Positions 7,827 to 17,195 of a stretch of 64,000 nucleotides of DNA are shown in pieces. Position numbers and translations under genes: made by a program. Positions within the stretch are counted from its first letter, which is position 1; each line of letters starts with the position of its first letter. This DNA comes from Lichenicola sp964247725 (GTDB lineage: Bacteria; Pseudomonadota; Alphaproteobacteria; Acetobacterales; Acetobacteraceae): NCBI GenBank assembly GCA_964247725.1, contig CAXTVM010000007.1:37383-101382 (forward strand), in the 5' to 3' direction. Under the pieces are notes generated by a model, which worked only from the letters and a program-made list of their open reading frames with translations, searched no databases and was not told the origin of the DNA.

Positions 7827-9398
7827 CTAGGCGCCGGCGCGCGGCGGCGAGGCCAGATGCGTGGCCAGCACGCTCTCGGTCTGGGTGTCGATCTCGAGCA
7901 GCTTGACCTCGTAGCCCCAGAGGTCGGCGAGCTGGCGCAGCGAGGCGCGGGCATCCTTCTCGTCGAGCAGGTGGCCCGGCGTGGTGCGGTGCTGCAGCCG
8001 CAGGCAGCGGTCGCCGGTGAGGTCGACGTCGACGATCTCGATGTCGACGTAGTAGGTGCTGGGATCGTAGGAGCGCGCGACGCTGCGGCGGATGTCGCGG
8101 TAGCCGTCCTGGTTGTGGATCGCGTCGACCAGCAGATAGGGCTTGTCGGCATCGTCGCGCAGCCGGAACAGCTTGAACTGGCGCATCACCGCGGGCGACA
8201 GGAACTGCTGCAGGAAGCTCTCGTCGCGGTAGTTGGCCCACGCCTCCTTCAGCGTGCCGACGGCGTCGCCGTTGCCGGCGATGTCGGAGAACCAGGCGCG
8301 GTCCTCGTCGGTGGGGGCCAGGCAGACGCGCTCGATGTCGGTCATGATCGCGTAGCCGAGCGCATACGGGTTGAAGTTGGGGCCGCCGCCATTGTCGAAG
8401 CCGGGCTGGGTGATGACGTTGGTGGTCGAGTGGATGGTCTCCAGGAAGGCGGCGTCGTCGATCTGGCCGGTCTCGTGCAGGCGCGCCATGATGCGGTAGT
8501 GCACCCAGGTGGCGCAGCCCTCGTTCATCATCTTGGCTTGGGGCTGCGGATAGAAGTACTGCGCGATCAGCCGCACGATGCGGATGATCTCGCGCTCCCA
8601 GGGGGCAAGCCGCGGCGCGTTCTTCTCCAGGAAATAGAGCAGGTTCTCTTCCGGCAGGCCCAGCCGGCGGCGGCGCTCGGCGGCGTTGTCGAGGCTCTTC
8701 TCCGCCTTCGAGCCCGGCACCGTGCGCCAGAGGTCGTTGAACACGCGGTCCTCGTGGTCGCGGCGGTCGCGGTCGCGCTGCTGCTCGGCCTTCAAGTCCA
8801 TTACCCGGGCGCCGCTGTGGCGGTGCACGCCCTGGTTCTGCAGCGCGTGCGCCGCGTCCAGCACGCGCTCGACCGCGCGCACGCCGTGCCGCTCCTCGCA
8901 GCGCGCGATGTAGCCGCGCGCGAACTCGAGGTAGTCGAGGATGCCGGACGGCTCGGTCCACTCGCGGAACAGCCGGTTGTTCTTGAAGAAATGGTTGTGG
9001 CCGAACGCGGCGTGGGCGATCACCAGCGCCTGCATGGTGGCGCTGTTCTCTTCCATCAGGTAGCTGATGCAGGGGCTGGAGTTGATCACCACCTCGTAGG
9101 CCAGCCCCATCAGCCCGCGCCGATAGGCGTTCTCGTGGCCGACGAAGCGCTTGCCGAACGACCAGTGCTTGTAGATCAGCGGCATGCCGTGGGAGGTGTA
9201 GACGTCGAGCATCTGCTCCGACGTGATGACCTCGATGCGGTTTGGGTAGACGTCGAGCTTGAGCTCGTCGAGGGCGATGCGCTCGATCGCGTCGTAGGAC
9301 CGGCGCAGGATGTCGAAGTCCCAGTCCGAGCCGCTGTAGAGCAGGCCAGGCGACGACGCCGGGCGTGGCCCCCCGCCCACGATGTCGAGCGGGCTCAC
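7827..9398 (-). CDS. spoVR: SpoVR family protein
   Basis: A 523-residue SpoVR/YcgB protein. Conserved blocks are the N-terminal SDWDFDILRR, then HGMPLIYKHWSFGKRF, INSSPCISYLMEEN, AHAAFGHNHFFKNN, MMNEGCATWVHY and NFNPYALGYAIM. Biochemical function is not firmly established; in Bacillus it affects the spore cortex, and in Gram-negatives it is co-expressed with the PrkA kinase and YeaH in stationary phase or nutrient stress. The GTG start at 9398 overlaps the yeaH stop by 4 bases (GTGA), so translation is coupled. It is the third gene of the prkA-yeaH-spoVR operon. Confidence 0.93.
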   Translation of the reverse strand: MSPLDIVGGGPRPASSPGLLYSGSDWDFDILRRSYDAIERIALDELKLDVYPNRIEVITSEQMLDVYTSHGMPLIYKHWSFGKRFVGHENAYRRGLMGLAYEVVINSSPCISYLMEENSATMQALVIAHAAFGHNHFFKNNRLFREWTEPSGILDYLEFARGYIARCEERHGVRAVERVLDAAHALQNQGVHRHSGARVMDLKAEQQRDRDRRDHEDRVFNDLWRTVPGSKAEKSLDNAAERRRRLGLPEENLLYFLEKNAPRLAPWEREIIRIVRLIAQYFYPQPQAKMMNEGCATWVHYRIMARLHETGQIDDAAFLETIHSTTNVITQPGFDNGGGPNFNPYALGYAIMTDIERVCLAPTDEDRAWFSDIAGNGDAVGTLKEAWANYRDESFLQQFLSPAVMRQFKLFRLRDDADKPYLLVDAIHNQDGYRDIRRSVARSYDPSTYYVDIEIVDVDLTGDRCLRLQHRTTPGHLLDEKDARASLRQLADLWGYEVKLLEIDTQTESVLATHLASPPRAGA

Positions 9399-10690
9399 GC
9401 GACCTCCGGCCGCCGGGCGAACAGGTCGCGGAACACCGGGAAGATGTCCTTCTTGTCGGCGACCTGGCGCATCACCAGCCGCTCGTTCGCCTCGGCGACG
9501 GTGCGGTAGCCGCGCCACAGGTCGGTCTCGCCGCGGATCACGGCGCCGGAGCCGACGATCTCGATGTAGGCGTAGTACTGCACCAGCGACAGGATCTGCT
9601 CCTGCAGCAGCGCGCAGGATTTCGGCGTGTCGGAGCCGGAGTTGTCGCCGTCGGACGCCTGCGCCACGTAGATGTTCCAGCCGTCGGAGGGGTAGCGCTC
9701 CGACTGCACCCGCAGCAGCTCGATCAGGGCCGAGGAGACCACGGTGCCGCCGGTGCGCGGATCGTGGAAGAAGGTGTCCTCGTCGACCTCCTCGGCGACC
9801 TCGGCATGGCGGATGAACACCACGTCGACCCGCTTGTAGCGGCGCTCCAGGAACACGTGCAGCAACAGGAAGAACTGCTTGGCGAGGTCCTTCATGCGCT
9901 CGGTCATCGAGCCGGACACGTCCATCAGGCAGAACATCACCGCGCGGGTGGACGGCATCGGCGTCAGCGTGAAGCGGCGGTAGCGTAGATCGACCGGATC
10001 GATCCACGGCACCCGCCCCATGCGGCGCAGCGCCACCTCCAGCTCGGAGCGGAGCGCCAGCAGCTTCGCCTGGTCCTCCTCGCCGCCGTCCCGCTCCAGC
10101 GCCTCGATGCGCAGCTCGAGGTCGAGCACGGTCTCGCTCTTCGGCCGCTTCAGCCCGATGCGGCGCGCCATCGAGTGGCGCATGGTGCGGCCGAGGTCGA
10201 GCTGCGACGGCGAGCCGTCGCTGCTGAGCCCGGCGCGGCTGACGCTGACCGCGTCGGTGGTGGTGATCTGCCGCTTGACCAGGTCGGGCAGCTCGAGGTC
10301 GTCGAAGAACACGTCGAGGAACTCGTCGCGGCTTAGCACGAAGCGGAAGCTGTCCTCGCCCCCGCCGTCCTGGCCACCCTCGCCCGCGCCGGCACCGCCC
10401 TTGGCCGCCCCGCCCTTCGGCCGCTGGATGCGGTCGCCAGGCGAGAACACCTTGTTGCCCGACAGCACGATGTCGCGGACGCCGCTCGAGAACACGCGGT
10501 GCAGGGTCGGCTCGTGCAGCGCGTCGGAGGGGATCGAGATCGACCGGCCCTGCCCGACCTCGCGCAGCTTGCCCGACGTCACCGCGTCGCGTGCCGCGCG
10601 CTGCACCGCCTCCCTGGCTCGGACGAGCACGCGACGACGGTTCTCGATGTTCTTGCCATGCGGATTGGGACGGCGGTCGATGATGTCCAC
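9395..10690 (-). CDS. yeaH: YeaH/YhbH family protein (DUF444)
   Basis: 431 residues with the DUF444 signature: an N-terminal basic region beginning MDIIDRRPNPHGKN, a Gly/Glu-rich low-complexity linker (around GGAAKGGAGAGEGG) and a C-terminal von Willebrand-type domain with MDVSGSMTERMKDLA, a MIDAS-like DxSxS site. The protein works with the PrkA kinase in stress signalling, though its exact activity is unknown. It lies 21 bases after prkA and overlaps spoVR, and the conserved three-gene order is the best support for its role. Confidence 0.93.
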   Translation of the reverse strand: MDIIDRRPNPHGKNIENRRRVLVRAREAVQRAARDAVTSGKLREVGQGRSISIPSDALHEPTLHRVFSSGVRDIVLSGNKVFSPGDRIQRPKGGAAKGGAGAGEGGQDGGGEDSFRFVLSRDEFLDVFFDDLELPDLVKRQITTTDAVSVSRAGLSSDGSPSQLDLGRTMRHSMARRIGLKRPKSETVLDLELRIEALERDGGEEDQAKLLALRSELEVALRRMGRVPWIDPVDLRYRRFTLTPMPSTRAVMFCLMDVSGSMTERMKDLAKQFFLLLHVFLERRYKRVDVVFIRHAEVAEEVDEDTFFHDPRTGGTVVSSALIELLRVQSERYPSDGWNIYVAQASDGDNSGSDTPKSCALLQEQILSLVQYYAYIEIVGSGAVIRGETDLWRGYRTVAEANERLVMRQVADKKDIFPVFRDLFARRPEVA

Positions 10691-10711
10691 GCGTTCAGAC
10701 CATCCCCGCCA

Positions 10712-12658
10712 TCATGCCGACTGCTTCACGCGCATGTACCACTCGACCAGCCGGCGCACCTGGCGCTCGGTATAGCCGCGAGCGACCATGCGGGCGACGA
10801 ACTGCCCGTGCTTGGTCTCGGTATCGCCGTCCTTCTTGGAGCCGAAGCTGATCACCGGCAGCAGGTCTTCGACCTGGCTGAACATCCGCTTCTCGATCAC
10901 GTCGCGGATCTTCTCGTAGCTGGTCCAGGACGGGTTGTTGCCGCCGCGGTTGGCGCGCGAGCGCAGCGAGAACTTCACGACCTCGTTGCGGAAGTCCTTC
11001 GGGTTGGCGATGCCGGCCGGCTTCTCGATCTTGGTCAGCTCGGCGTTCAGCAGCTCGCGGCTCAGCATCTGGCCGGTGTCGGGATCCTTGAAGTCCTGGT
11101 CCTCGATCCAGGCATCGGCATAGTCGAGGTAGCGGTCGAACAGGTTCTGGCCGTAATCGTGGTAGCTCTCGAGATAGGCCTTCTGGATCTCGTTGCCGAC
11201 GAACTCGGCGTAGCGGCTGGCGAGGTCCGACTTCAGCGCCGCGAGGTACGACGCCTCCACCTCGGCCGGGAACTGCTCGCGGCGCACCGCCTGCTCCAGC
11301 ACGTACATCAGGTGCACCGGGTCGGCGGCGACCTCGGTCGGGTCGTGGTTGAAGGTGGCCGACAGCACCTTGAAGGCGAAGCGGGTGGAGACGCCGTCCA
11401 TGCCCTCGTCGACGCCGGCGGCGTCGCGATACTCCTGCATGGTCTTGGCCTTGGGATCGGTCTCGCGGATGTTCTCGCCGTCATAGACGCGCATCTTGGC
11501 GAACTGCGAGGAGTTCGGATGCGCCTTCAGACGCGACAGCACCGCGAACCGCGCCAGCATCTCCAGCGTGTTGGGCGCGCACGGCGCCTCGCCCAGCGCC
11601 GAGCCCTGGATCAGCTTGTGGTAGATCCGGGTCTCCTCGGTGGCGCGCAGGCAGTACGGCACCTTGACCACGCAGACCCGGTCGAGGAACGCCTCGTTGG
11701 TACGGTTGTTGCGGAAGCTCTGCCACTCGGCCTCGTTCGAGTGGGCCAGGATCATGCCGGTGAACGGGATCGAGCCGATGTTCTCGGTGCCGACGTAGTT
11801 GCCTTCCTGCGTCGCCGTCAGCAGCGGGTGCAGCATCTTGATCGGCGCCTTGAACATCTCGACGAACTCGAGGATGCCCTGGTTGGCGCGGTTGAGGCCG
11901 CCGGAGAACCCGTATGCGTCGGGATCGTTCTGGCTGTGGCTCTCGAGCTGGCGGATGTCGACCTTGCCGACCAGCGCCGAGACGTCCTGGTTGTTGTCGT
12001 CGCCGGGCTCGGTCTTGGCGATCGCGATCTGGCGCAGCTTGGAGGGGTGCAGCTTCACCACGCGGAAGCGCGAGATGTCGCCGTCGAACTCCTCGAGCCG
12101 CTTCATCGCCCACGGGCTGGCGATGCCGGTCAGCACGCGCTTGGGGATGCCGTAGCGCTGCAGCAGGCTCGGCCCCATGCGCTCGACGTCGAACAGCCCG
12201 AGCGGGCTCTCGAACACCGGACTCAGGTGGCGGCCGGCCTTCAGCACGTAGATCGGCTCGCGCTCCATCAGCGTCTTCAGCCGCTCGCCGAGCGAGGACT
12301 TGCCGCCGCCGACCGGCCCCAGCAGATAGAGGATCTGCTTGCGCTCCTCCAGGCCCTGCGCCGCGTGCCGGAAGAAGCCGACGATGCGCTCGACCGTCTC
12401 CTCCATGCCGTGGAAGTCGGAGAAGGCCGGATAGACGCGGATGGTGCGGTTCATGAACACCCGCGCCATGCGGGCGTCCTTCGAGGTGTCGATGGTCTCC
12501 GGCTCGCCGACCGCCTTCAGCATGCGCTCGGCCGCGGTGGCGTAGCAGGACGGATCGCTCAGGCAGAGCTCGAGGTACTCGGCGAGACTCATCTCCGTCT
12601 CGCGACGCTCGTCGCGCATCGCGGTCGCCAGGGTGAACACGTCGTCGAGCGGCGCCAT
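10712..12658 (-). CDS. prkA: PrkA-type AAA+ serine protein kinase
   Basis: 648 residues, the usual length for PrkA/YeaG. The N-terminal AAA+ domain contains the P-loop GPVGGGKSSLGERLK, and the C-terminal part carries the PrkA domain (LKSDLASRYAEFVGNEIQKAY and RANRGGNNPSWTSYEKIRD regions). Family members are serine kinases, and some have been described as AAA+ proteases, induced by nutrient limitation and stationary phase. It is the first gene of the operon with yeaH and spoVR. The ATG at 12658 is preceded by GAGGGA at a suitable distance. The promoter should lie in the 390-base region upstream, but I could not assign a sigma factor. Confidence 0.94.
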   Translation of the reverse strand: MAPLDDVFTLATAMRDERRETEMSLAEYLELCLSDPSCYATAAERMLKAVGEPETIDTSKDARMARVFMNRTIRVYPAFSDFHGMEETVERIVGFFRHAAQGLEERKQILYLLGPVGGGKSSLGERLKTLMEREPIYVLKAGRHLSPVFESPLGLFDVERMGPSLLQRYGIPKRVLTGIASPWAMKRLEEFDGDISRFRVVKLHPSKLRQIAIAKTEPGDDNNQDVSALVGKVDIRQLESHSQNDPDAYGFSGGLNRANQGILEFVEMFKAPIKMLHPLLTATQEGNYVGTENIGSIPFTGMILAHSNEAEWQSFRNNRTNEAFLDRVCVVKVPYCLRATEETRIYHKLIQGSALGEAPCAPNTLEMLARFAVLSRLKAHPNSSQFAKMRVYDGENIRETDPKAKTMQEYRDAAGVDEGMDGVSTRFAFKVLSATFNHDPTEVAADPVHLMYVLEQAVRREQFPAEVEASYLAALKSDLASRYAEFVGNEIQKAYLESYHDYGQNLFDRYLDYADAWIEDQDFKDPDTGQMLSRELLNAELTKIEKPAGIANPKDFRNEVVKFSLRSRANRGGNNPSWTSYEKIRDVIEKRMFSQVEDLLPVISFGSKKDGDTETKHGQFVARMVARGYTERQVRRLVEWYMRVKQSA

Positions 12659-13046
12659 AGCTAAGTTCCCTCGTCAGTCGCTGAGCCTGTCGGTGTGCGT
12701 CGCCGCGCCGGGAAATCGGGTCGCCGGGTCCGCCGCACCCGGCCCTGCGGCCGGGTCTCAGCGATCCGCGCGATGTCCCTGCCCTGCGCCCCAGTCCTCC
12801 GTCAGGCAAGCCACGGCGGGTCAGCTGCCAGGAAGCCGGCATCTTCCGTCCAGGGCCCGGGTGGCTCGTTCGCGATCCCGTGCGCCGACCGCCTCGGCCG
12901 TCGCTTAGTGAAGGCTATCGCCGCCCCAACGCGCGTTTCAACTAAATTGCAGGGCTGGGTTGCGCCGGAGCCAAGGGCACCGGCGGCGTGACACGATAGT
13001 CACAAACGACGTCGCGCCACCGCGATGCGCTACCGGCCGGCCGCGG
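12659..13046. other. Intergenic region upstream of prkA
   Basis: 388 bases without a supported gene, between the start of prkA and the stop of the MBL-fold gene (both minus strand). It holds the prkA ribosome site and presumably its promoter. A GC-rich stem (about 12737-12765, cgggtccgccg...cggccgggt) is visible. I found no convincing sigma-54, EcfG or sigma-70 match. Confidence 0.5.
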
Positions 13047-13844
13047 CTAGAACGACAGCACCATCCCGTCGAACGCGGCCTCCAGCCCAGCCGGCAGGCT
13101 CCGCTGCATCCAGTCCCAATCCATGTCCGTGCCCATGTGGGTGAGCACCGTGCGCCGCACCCGGAGGCGGTGCGACCAGCCGGCGACCAGCGACAGGTCG
13201 GCATGCGCCGGATGCGGCTGACGCTGGAAGCAGTCCACCAGCCAGGTGTCGCTGCCGGCAATGACGGCCATCGCGGTGTCATCGAGCGACACCACGTCGG
13301 TCGAGTAGCTGAACCGCCCGACGCGGAGGCCGAGCGTGGTGCCGCGCCCGTGCCGCTGCTCGAACAGGGCGAGCTCCATCCCGCCTGCGGCGAGGCGGTC
13401 GCCGGCCGCGACCTCCCGCGGCACCAGCACCGGGCGGTAGAAGCCGGGCGGCGCCCAGGGCCGGAAGGCGTAGGCGAAGCGCTGGTGCAGCTCGGCCAGC
13501 ACCGCCGCCGTGCCGTGCACGGTGATCGGCCGGTCGAGGATCCGGTTCAGCGTGCGCACGTCGTCGAGCCCGGCGACATGGTCGGCGTGAGCGTGGGTGT
13601 AGAGGATCGAGTCGACGCGGCCGATGCCGCAGGCGAGCAGCTGCGGCTTCAGGTCCGGGCCGGTATCGACCAGCAGCCGGACGCCGTCGGCGGCCTCCAG
13701 CACGATCGAGGCGCGGCTGCGCCGGTTGCGCGGCTCGGCCGGGTCGCACACGCCCCAGTCGCCGGTGCCGTCGGCGCCGCCCAGCATCGGTACGCCGGCG
13801 GAGCCGCCGCAGCCGAGCACGATTACCCGCCCAAGGCCAGGCAC
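13047..13844 (-). CDS. MBL-fold metallohydrolase (PhnP-like)
   Basis: About 265 residues. The metallo-beta-lactamase HxHxDH site appears as THAHADHVAGLDD, preceded by VLGCGGSAGVPML and the LVDTGPDLKPQL strand, and followed by the late metal ligands in STDVVSLDD and a conserved histidine (VLTHMGTD). This pattern fits the PhnP/cyclic-phosphodiesterase group. In alphaproteobacteria this gene usually follows tatD, as here. The start is uncertain: several in-frame GTG codons fall in an 18-base repeat (13825-13866), and 13844 was chosen as a compromise. It is the last gene of the metG-tatD operon. Confidence 0.85.
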   Translation of the reverse strand: MPGLGRVIVLGCGGSAGVPMLGGADGTGDWGVCDPAEPRNRRSRASIVLEAADGVRLLVDTGPDLKPQLLACGIGRVDSILYTHAHADHVAGLDDVRTLNRILDRPITVHGTAAVLAELHQRFAYAFRPWAPPGFYRPVLVPREVAAGDRLAAGGMELALFEQRHGRGTTLGLRVGRFSYSTDVVSLDDTAMAVIAGSDTWLVDCFQRQPHPAHADLSLVAGWSHRLRVRRTVLTHMGTDMDWDWMQRSLPAGLEAAFDGMVLSF

Positions 13845-13866
13845 CCGCCCAAGGTCAGGCACCCGC
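13825..13866. repeat. 18-base tandem repeat at the MBL gene start
   Basis: Two full copies (13825-13842 and 13843-13860, one mismatch) plus a 6-base partial copy of acccgcccaaggccaggc. In the MBL frame the unit encodes GRVPGL-type hexapeptides and supplies alternative GTG starts at 13844 and 13862. Confidence 0.7.
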
Positions 13867-13870
13867 AACG

Positions 13871-14656
13871 TCAGCCGGCCTTGTTGAACAGGCGGTGGAA
13901 GTTGGCGCTGGTCAGCCGGGCCAGCTCGGACGGGTCCAGGCCGCGCACCGCCGCCAGGGCCGACGCGGTATGCGCCACGAAGGCGGGCTCGTTGCGCCGG
14001 CCGCGCCGGGGCACCGGGGCCAGGAACGGCGCGTCGGTCTCGACCAGCAACCGGTCGGCGGGCACGGCGGCGGCGATGTCGCGCAGCGCCTGCGACTTCG
14101 GGAAGGTCAGGATGCCGGAGAAGCTGATCGAGCCGCCAAGCGAGAGTGCTGCCTCGGCGAGGCCGGCGCCGGAGCTGAAGCAGTGCAGCACGAAGCGGAA
14201 CGGGCCGCCGGCGACGTGCTCGTCCCGCAGGATCGCGGCAACGTCGTCGTCGGCGTCGCGGGCATGGATCACCAGCGGCAGATCGGCCAGCCGGGCCGCA
14301 CGCAGGTGGGCGCGGAAGCTGTCCGCCTGCAGGGCGCGGACCTCCGGACCGCCATGGATGTAGTCGAGCCCGGTCTCGCCGATACCAACCACCTCCGGGG
14401 TCCCGGCCATCGCCGCCAGCCGCTCCGGCGTCGGCAGCGCCCCCTCGCCCACATGGTCGGGATGGGTGCCGATCGTGCACCAGATCCGGAGGCCGGGGCG
14501 GGCGTGGCCCGTCAGCGCGCGGTTCAGCGGCGCCGCCGACAGCCGGGTGCCGATGGTGACCATGCCGCCAAGCCCGGCCTCCACGGCGCGGTCCAGCAGG
14601 CCGGCCATCTCGTCCGGCTGGAAGTGGTCCAGGTGGCAGTGGCTGTCGATCAGCAT
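13871..14656 (-). CDS. tatD: TatD family metal-dependent DNase
   Basis: 261 residues with a TIM-barrel amidohydrolase fold. Metal and active-site residues are visible in DSHCHLD at the N-terminus, GTHPDH, GETGLDYI, LVIHARDADDD, HCFSSG and ETDAPFLAP. The family are 3'-5' exonucleases or deoxyribonucleases acting on DNA ends. The ATG at 14656 starts 7 bases after metG, and the gene is followed by the MBL gene; metG-tatD-MBL is a common alphaproteobacterial order. Confidence 0.93.
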   Translation of the reverse strand: MLIDSHCHLDHFQPDEMAGLLDRAVEAGLGGMVTIGTRLSAAPLNRALTGHARPGLRIWCTIGTHPDHVGEGALPTPERLAAMAGTPEVVGIGETGLDYIHGGPEVRALQADSFRAHLRAARLADLPLVIHARDADDDVAAILRDEHVAGGPFRFVLHCFSSGAGLAEAALSLGGSISFSGILTFPKSQALRDIAAAVPADRLLVETDAPFLAPVPRRGRRNEPAFVAHTASALAAVRGLDPSELARLTSANFHRLFNKAG

Positions 14657-14663
14657 GCCAGGA

Positions 14664-16208
14664 TCAGCCGGGTGCCGCGGCGGGCTCGACATGGCGTGGG
14701 AAGATGCCTTGCGGCGACGGCAGCGGCAGCCCGGCCGGCAGCGGTGCGGCCAGCGAGGCCAGCAGCCGCGCGTCGGCCGGCACGCCGAGCTGGTCGAGCA
14801 GGCGGCCCATGCTGTCCGGCATGAACGGCAGCAGCACGGTGGCGACCTGGCGGAGCACGTCGGCCAGCACCCGCAGCACCGAGGCCATCCGGACCGCATC
14901 GGTCCTGCGGAGCGCCCACGGCGCCTGCCGGTCGACATAGCCGTTGCCGGCACGGATCACCCGCCACGCCTCCTCCAGCGCCTCGTGCAGCGCCTGCCGG
15001 TCGATCAGGGCGCGCAGCCGGTCCGGCAGGCTCTCAGCATGGGCCAGCAGGGCGGCGTCGTCCTCGGTGACGGGCCCGCGATGCGGCAGCCGGCCGTCGC
15101 AGTGGCGGGCGACCTGCGACAGCGTGCGCTGCGCCAGGTTGCCGAGGTCGTTGGCGAGCTCGACGTTGAGGCGGGAGACCAGCGCGCGCCGGCTGAAGTC
15201 GCCGTCGCCGCCGAACGGCACCTCACGCAGCAGGAAGTAGCGTACCGCGTCGACGCCGAACTCGGCTGCGAGCCCGCGAGGGTCGACCACGTTGCCGACC
15301 GACTTGCTCATCTTCTCGCCGTCCGCGGTCCACCAGCCGTTGGCGAACACGCGACGCGGCGGCTCCAGGCCGGCGGCCATCAGGAAGGCCGGCCAGAACA
15401 CCGCATGGAAGCGGATGATCTCCTTGCCGACCAGGTGCAGGTCGGCCGGCCAGAAGCGCCAGAGCTCGGCGGTCTCGTCGGGATAGCCAAGTGACGTGAT
15501 GTAGTTCACCAGCGCGTCCCACCAGACGTAGATCACGTGGTCGGGATCGCCCGGCACCGGCACGCCCCAGCGGAAGCTGGTGCGGCTGATCGAGAGGTCG
15601 CGCAGGCCCTGGCGAACGAAGCTCAGCACCTCGTTGCGGCGGCCGGGCGGGCCGATGAAGTCCGGATGGGCCTCGTAGTGCGCCAGCAACCGGTCCTGCC
15701 AGTCGGACAGGCGGAAGAAGTAGGACGGCTCGGTGACCCACTCCACCGGCGCGCCGCTCGGCGCCACGCGGGTGCCGTCGGCACGCACCACCAGCTCGTC
15801 CTCGCCGTAGAAGCTCTCGTCCCGGGTCGCATACCAGCCCGCGTAGGAGCCGAGATAGATCTGGCCAGCCGCCTCCAGCCGCCGCCACAGCGCCTCGCAG
15901 GCGCGGAGGTGACGTGGCTCGGTGGTGCGGATGAAGTCGTCGAAGGACACGTTCATCGCCACCGCGAGGTCGTGGAACTCGGCCGAGACGCGGTCGACGA
16001 AGGCCTGCGGCTCCATGCCGGCGGCGCGTGCGGCCTGCTCGACCTTCTGGCCGTGCTCGTCGGTGCCGGTCAGGAAGAACACCCGGTCGCCATCCATCCG
16101 GTGCCAGCGCGCGATGACGTCGGCCGCGATCGACGTGTAGGCGTGCCCCAGATGGGGGGCACCGTTCACGTAGTAGATCGGCGTGGTGATGGTGTAGCGC
16201 TGGGTCAT
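14664..16208 (-). CDS. metG: Methionyl-tRNA synthetase
   Basis: 514 residues, class I synthetase that charges tRNA-Met. The nucleotide-binding signatures are HLGH (in YVNGAPHLGHAY) and KMSKS (EKMSKSVGN), with the TGTDEHGQK block typical of MetRS between them. It lacks the C-terminal tRNA-binding extension of the E. coli enzyme, as is usual in this clade. The ATG overlaps the holB stop by 4 bases, so the two genes are translationally coupled. Confidence 0.96.
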   Translation of the reverse strand: MTQRYTITTPIYYVNGAPHLGHAYTSIAADVIARWHRMDGDRVFFLTGTDEHGQKVEQAARAAGMEPQAFVDRVSAEFHDLAVAMNVSFDDFIRTTEPRHLRACEALWRRLEAAGQIYLGSYAGWYATRDESFYGEDELVVRADGTRVAPSGAPVEWVTEPSYFFRLSDWQDRLLAHYEAHPDFIGPPGRRNEVLSFVRQGLRDLSISRTSFRWGVPVPGDPDHVIYVWWDALVNYITSLGYPDETAELWRFWPADLHLVGKEIIRFHAVFWPAFLMAAGLEPPRRVFANGWWTADGEKMSKSVGNVVDPRGLAAEFGVDAVRYFLLREVPFGGDGDFSRRALVSRLNVELANDLGNLAQRTLSQVARHCDGRLPHRGPVTEDDAALLAHAESLPDRLRALIDRQALHEALEEAWRVIRAGNGYVDRQAPWALRRTDAVRMASVLRVLADVLRQVATVLLPFMPDSMGRLLDQLGVPADARLLASLAAPLPAGLPLPSPQGIFPRHVEPAAAPG

Positions 16209-17188
16209 CGTCCGCTCAGCAGGCCAAGGCTTGACAGCAGGGCCTGCCTCTTCTCCAGGTTGAACCGGTCGGTCTCGTCCTGCACCCGGCGGATCTCCTG
16301 CCAGGCGGCGAACCAGTCGATGCCAGGCGCCGCCGCATCGTCAGCCCGGGCGGCCCCGCGTGCACGTTCCGATATGGCATCGCCGAGCAGGCTTAGGAAG
16401 GTGGAGAAGCCGCGCTCCCGGCGCAGCACGATGTCGGCGACCGCCTGCGACCGCAACGCGCCTGGCGGCTCGGCGGCCAGCACCTCGCGAACCAGCGCGT
16501 CCAGGGCGATGCCGTCCTCGGCCGCCAGCGCCAGCGCCCGGCCGGGCGCGCCCCCTCCCAGCTCGGCCAACCGCCGGCGGGAGTCGGCGTCCTGTTCCGG
16601 CAGCAGGCGCGCCAGGGTCGAGCGCATCGCGGCGGGCTCGAGCGGCGCCAGCCGCAGGGGGCGGCAGCGGCTGCGGATCGTCGGCAGCAGGCGGCCCGGA
16701 ACGGCGCTGATCAGGATCAGCACCGCGTTCGGCGGCGGCTCCTCCAGGATCTTGAGCAGGGTGTTGGCGGCGCTGCGGTTCATCAGCTCGGCGTCGTCCA
16801 GGATCACCACCCGCCAGCCGCCCTCGGCCGCGGTCCGCCGCAGGAAGCCGGCGACCGGGCGCACCTCGTCGACGACGATCTCGCCGCGCAGGCGCTGGCG
16901 CTTCTCGTCCTGGCCGCGCTCGATGGTGAGCAGGTCTGCATGGGTGCCGGCGGCGACACGCCGGAACAGCGGGTCGGCGGGATCGATCGCCAGGCCGCGG
17001 CCGGGCCGGCCGGCCAGCAGCCAGCGCGCGAAGCGGAACGCCAGCGTCGCCTTGCCGATGCCGGGCGGGCCGGTGAACAGCCAGGCATGATGCAGCCGTC
17101 CGCCGGCGGCGTCGCGGAGGAGCGCTCGCTCGGCGACTTCGTGCCCGATCAGCCAGTCCTGCGCGCGCGGCCCGGCCGCAACGTTCAT
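16205..17188 (-). CDS. holB: DNA polymerase III subunit delta'
   Basis: 327-residue clamp-loader subunit. It has the RFC-type signature of delta': HHAWLFTGPPGIGKATLAF (a P-loop-like site), VVILDDAELMNRSAANTLLKILEEPP and a C-terminal helical collar domain. It opens and loads the beta clamp as part of the replisome. Overlap with metG downstream and 7-base spacing from tmk upstream place it in one operon, the standard tmk-holB-metG-tatD order. Confidence 0.94.
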   Translation of the reverse strand: MNVAAGPRAQDWLIGHEVAERALLRDAAGGRLHHAWLFTGPPGIGKATLAFRFARWLLAGRPGRGLAIDPADPLFRRVAAGTHADLLTIERGQDEKRQRLRGEIVVDEVRPVAGFLRRTAAEGGWRVVILDDAELMNRSAANTLLKILEEPPPNAVLILISAVPGRLLPTIRSRCRPLRLAPLEPAAMRSTLARLLPEQDADSRRRLAELGGGAPGRALALAAEDGIALDALVREVLAAEPPGALRSQAVADIVLRRERGFSTFLSLLGDAISERARGAARADDAAAPGIDWFAAWQEIRRVQDETDRFNLEKRQALLSSLGLLSGR

Positions 17189-17195
17189 GGCCGGG

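Noticed and set aside
12659..13046. EcfG, sigma-54 or RpoH promoter for prkA
   Set aside because: Only weak partial matches; none had both boxes at a convincing spacing.
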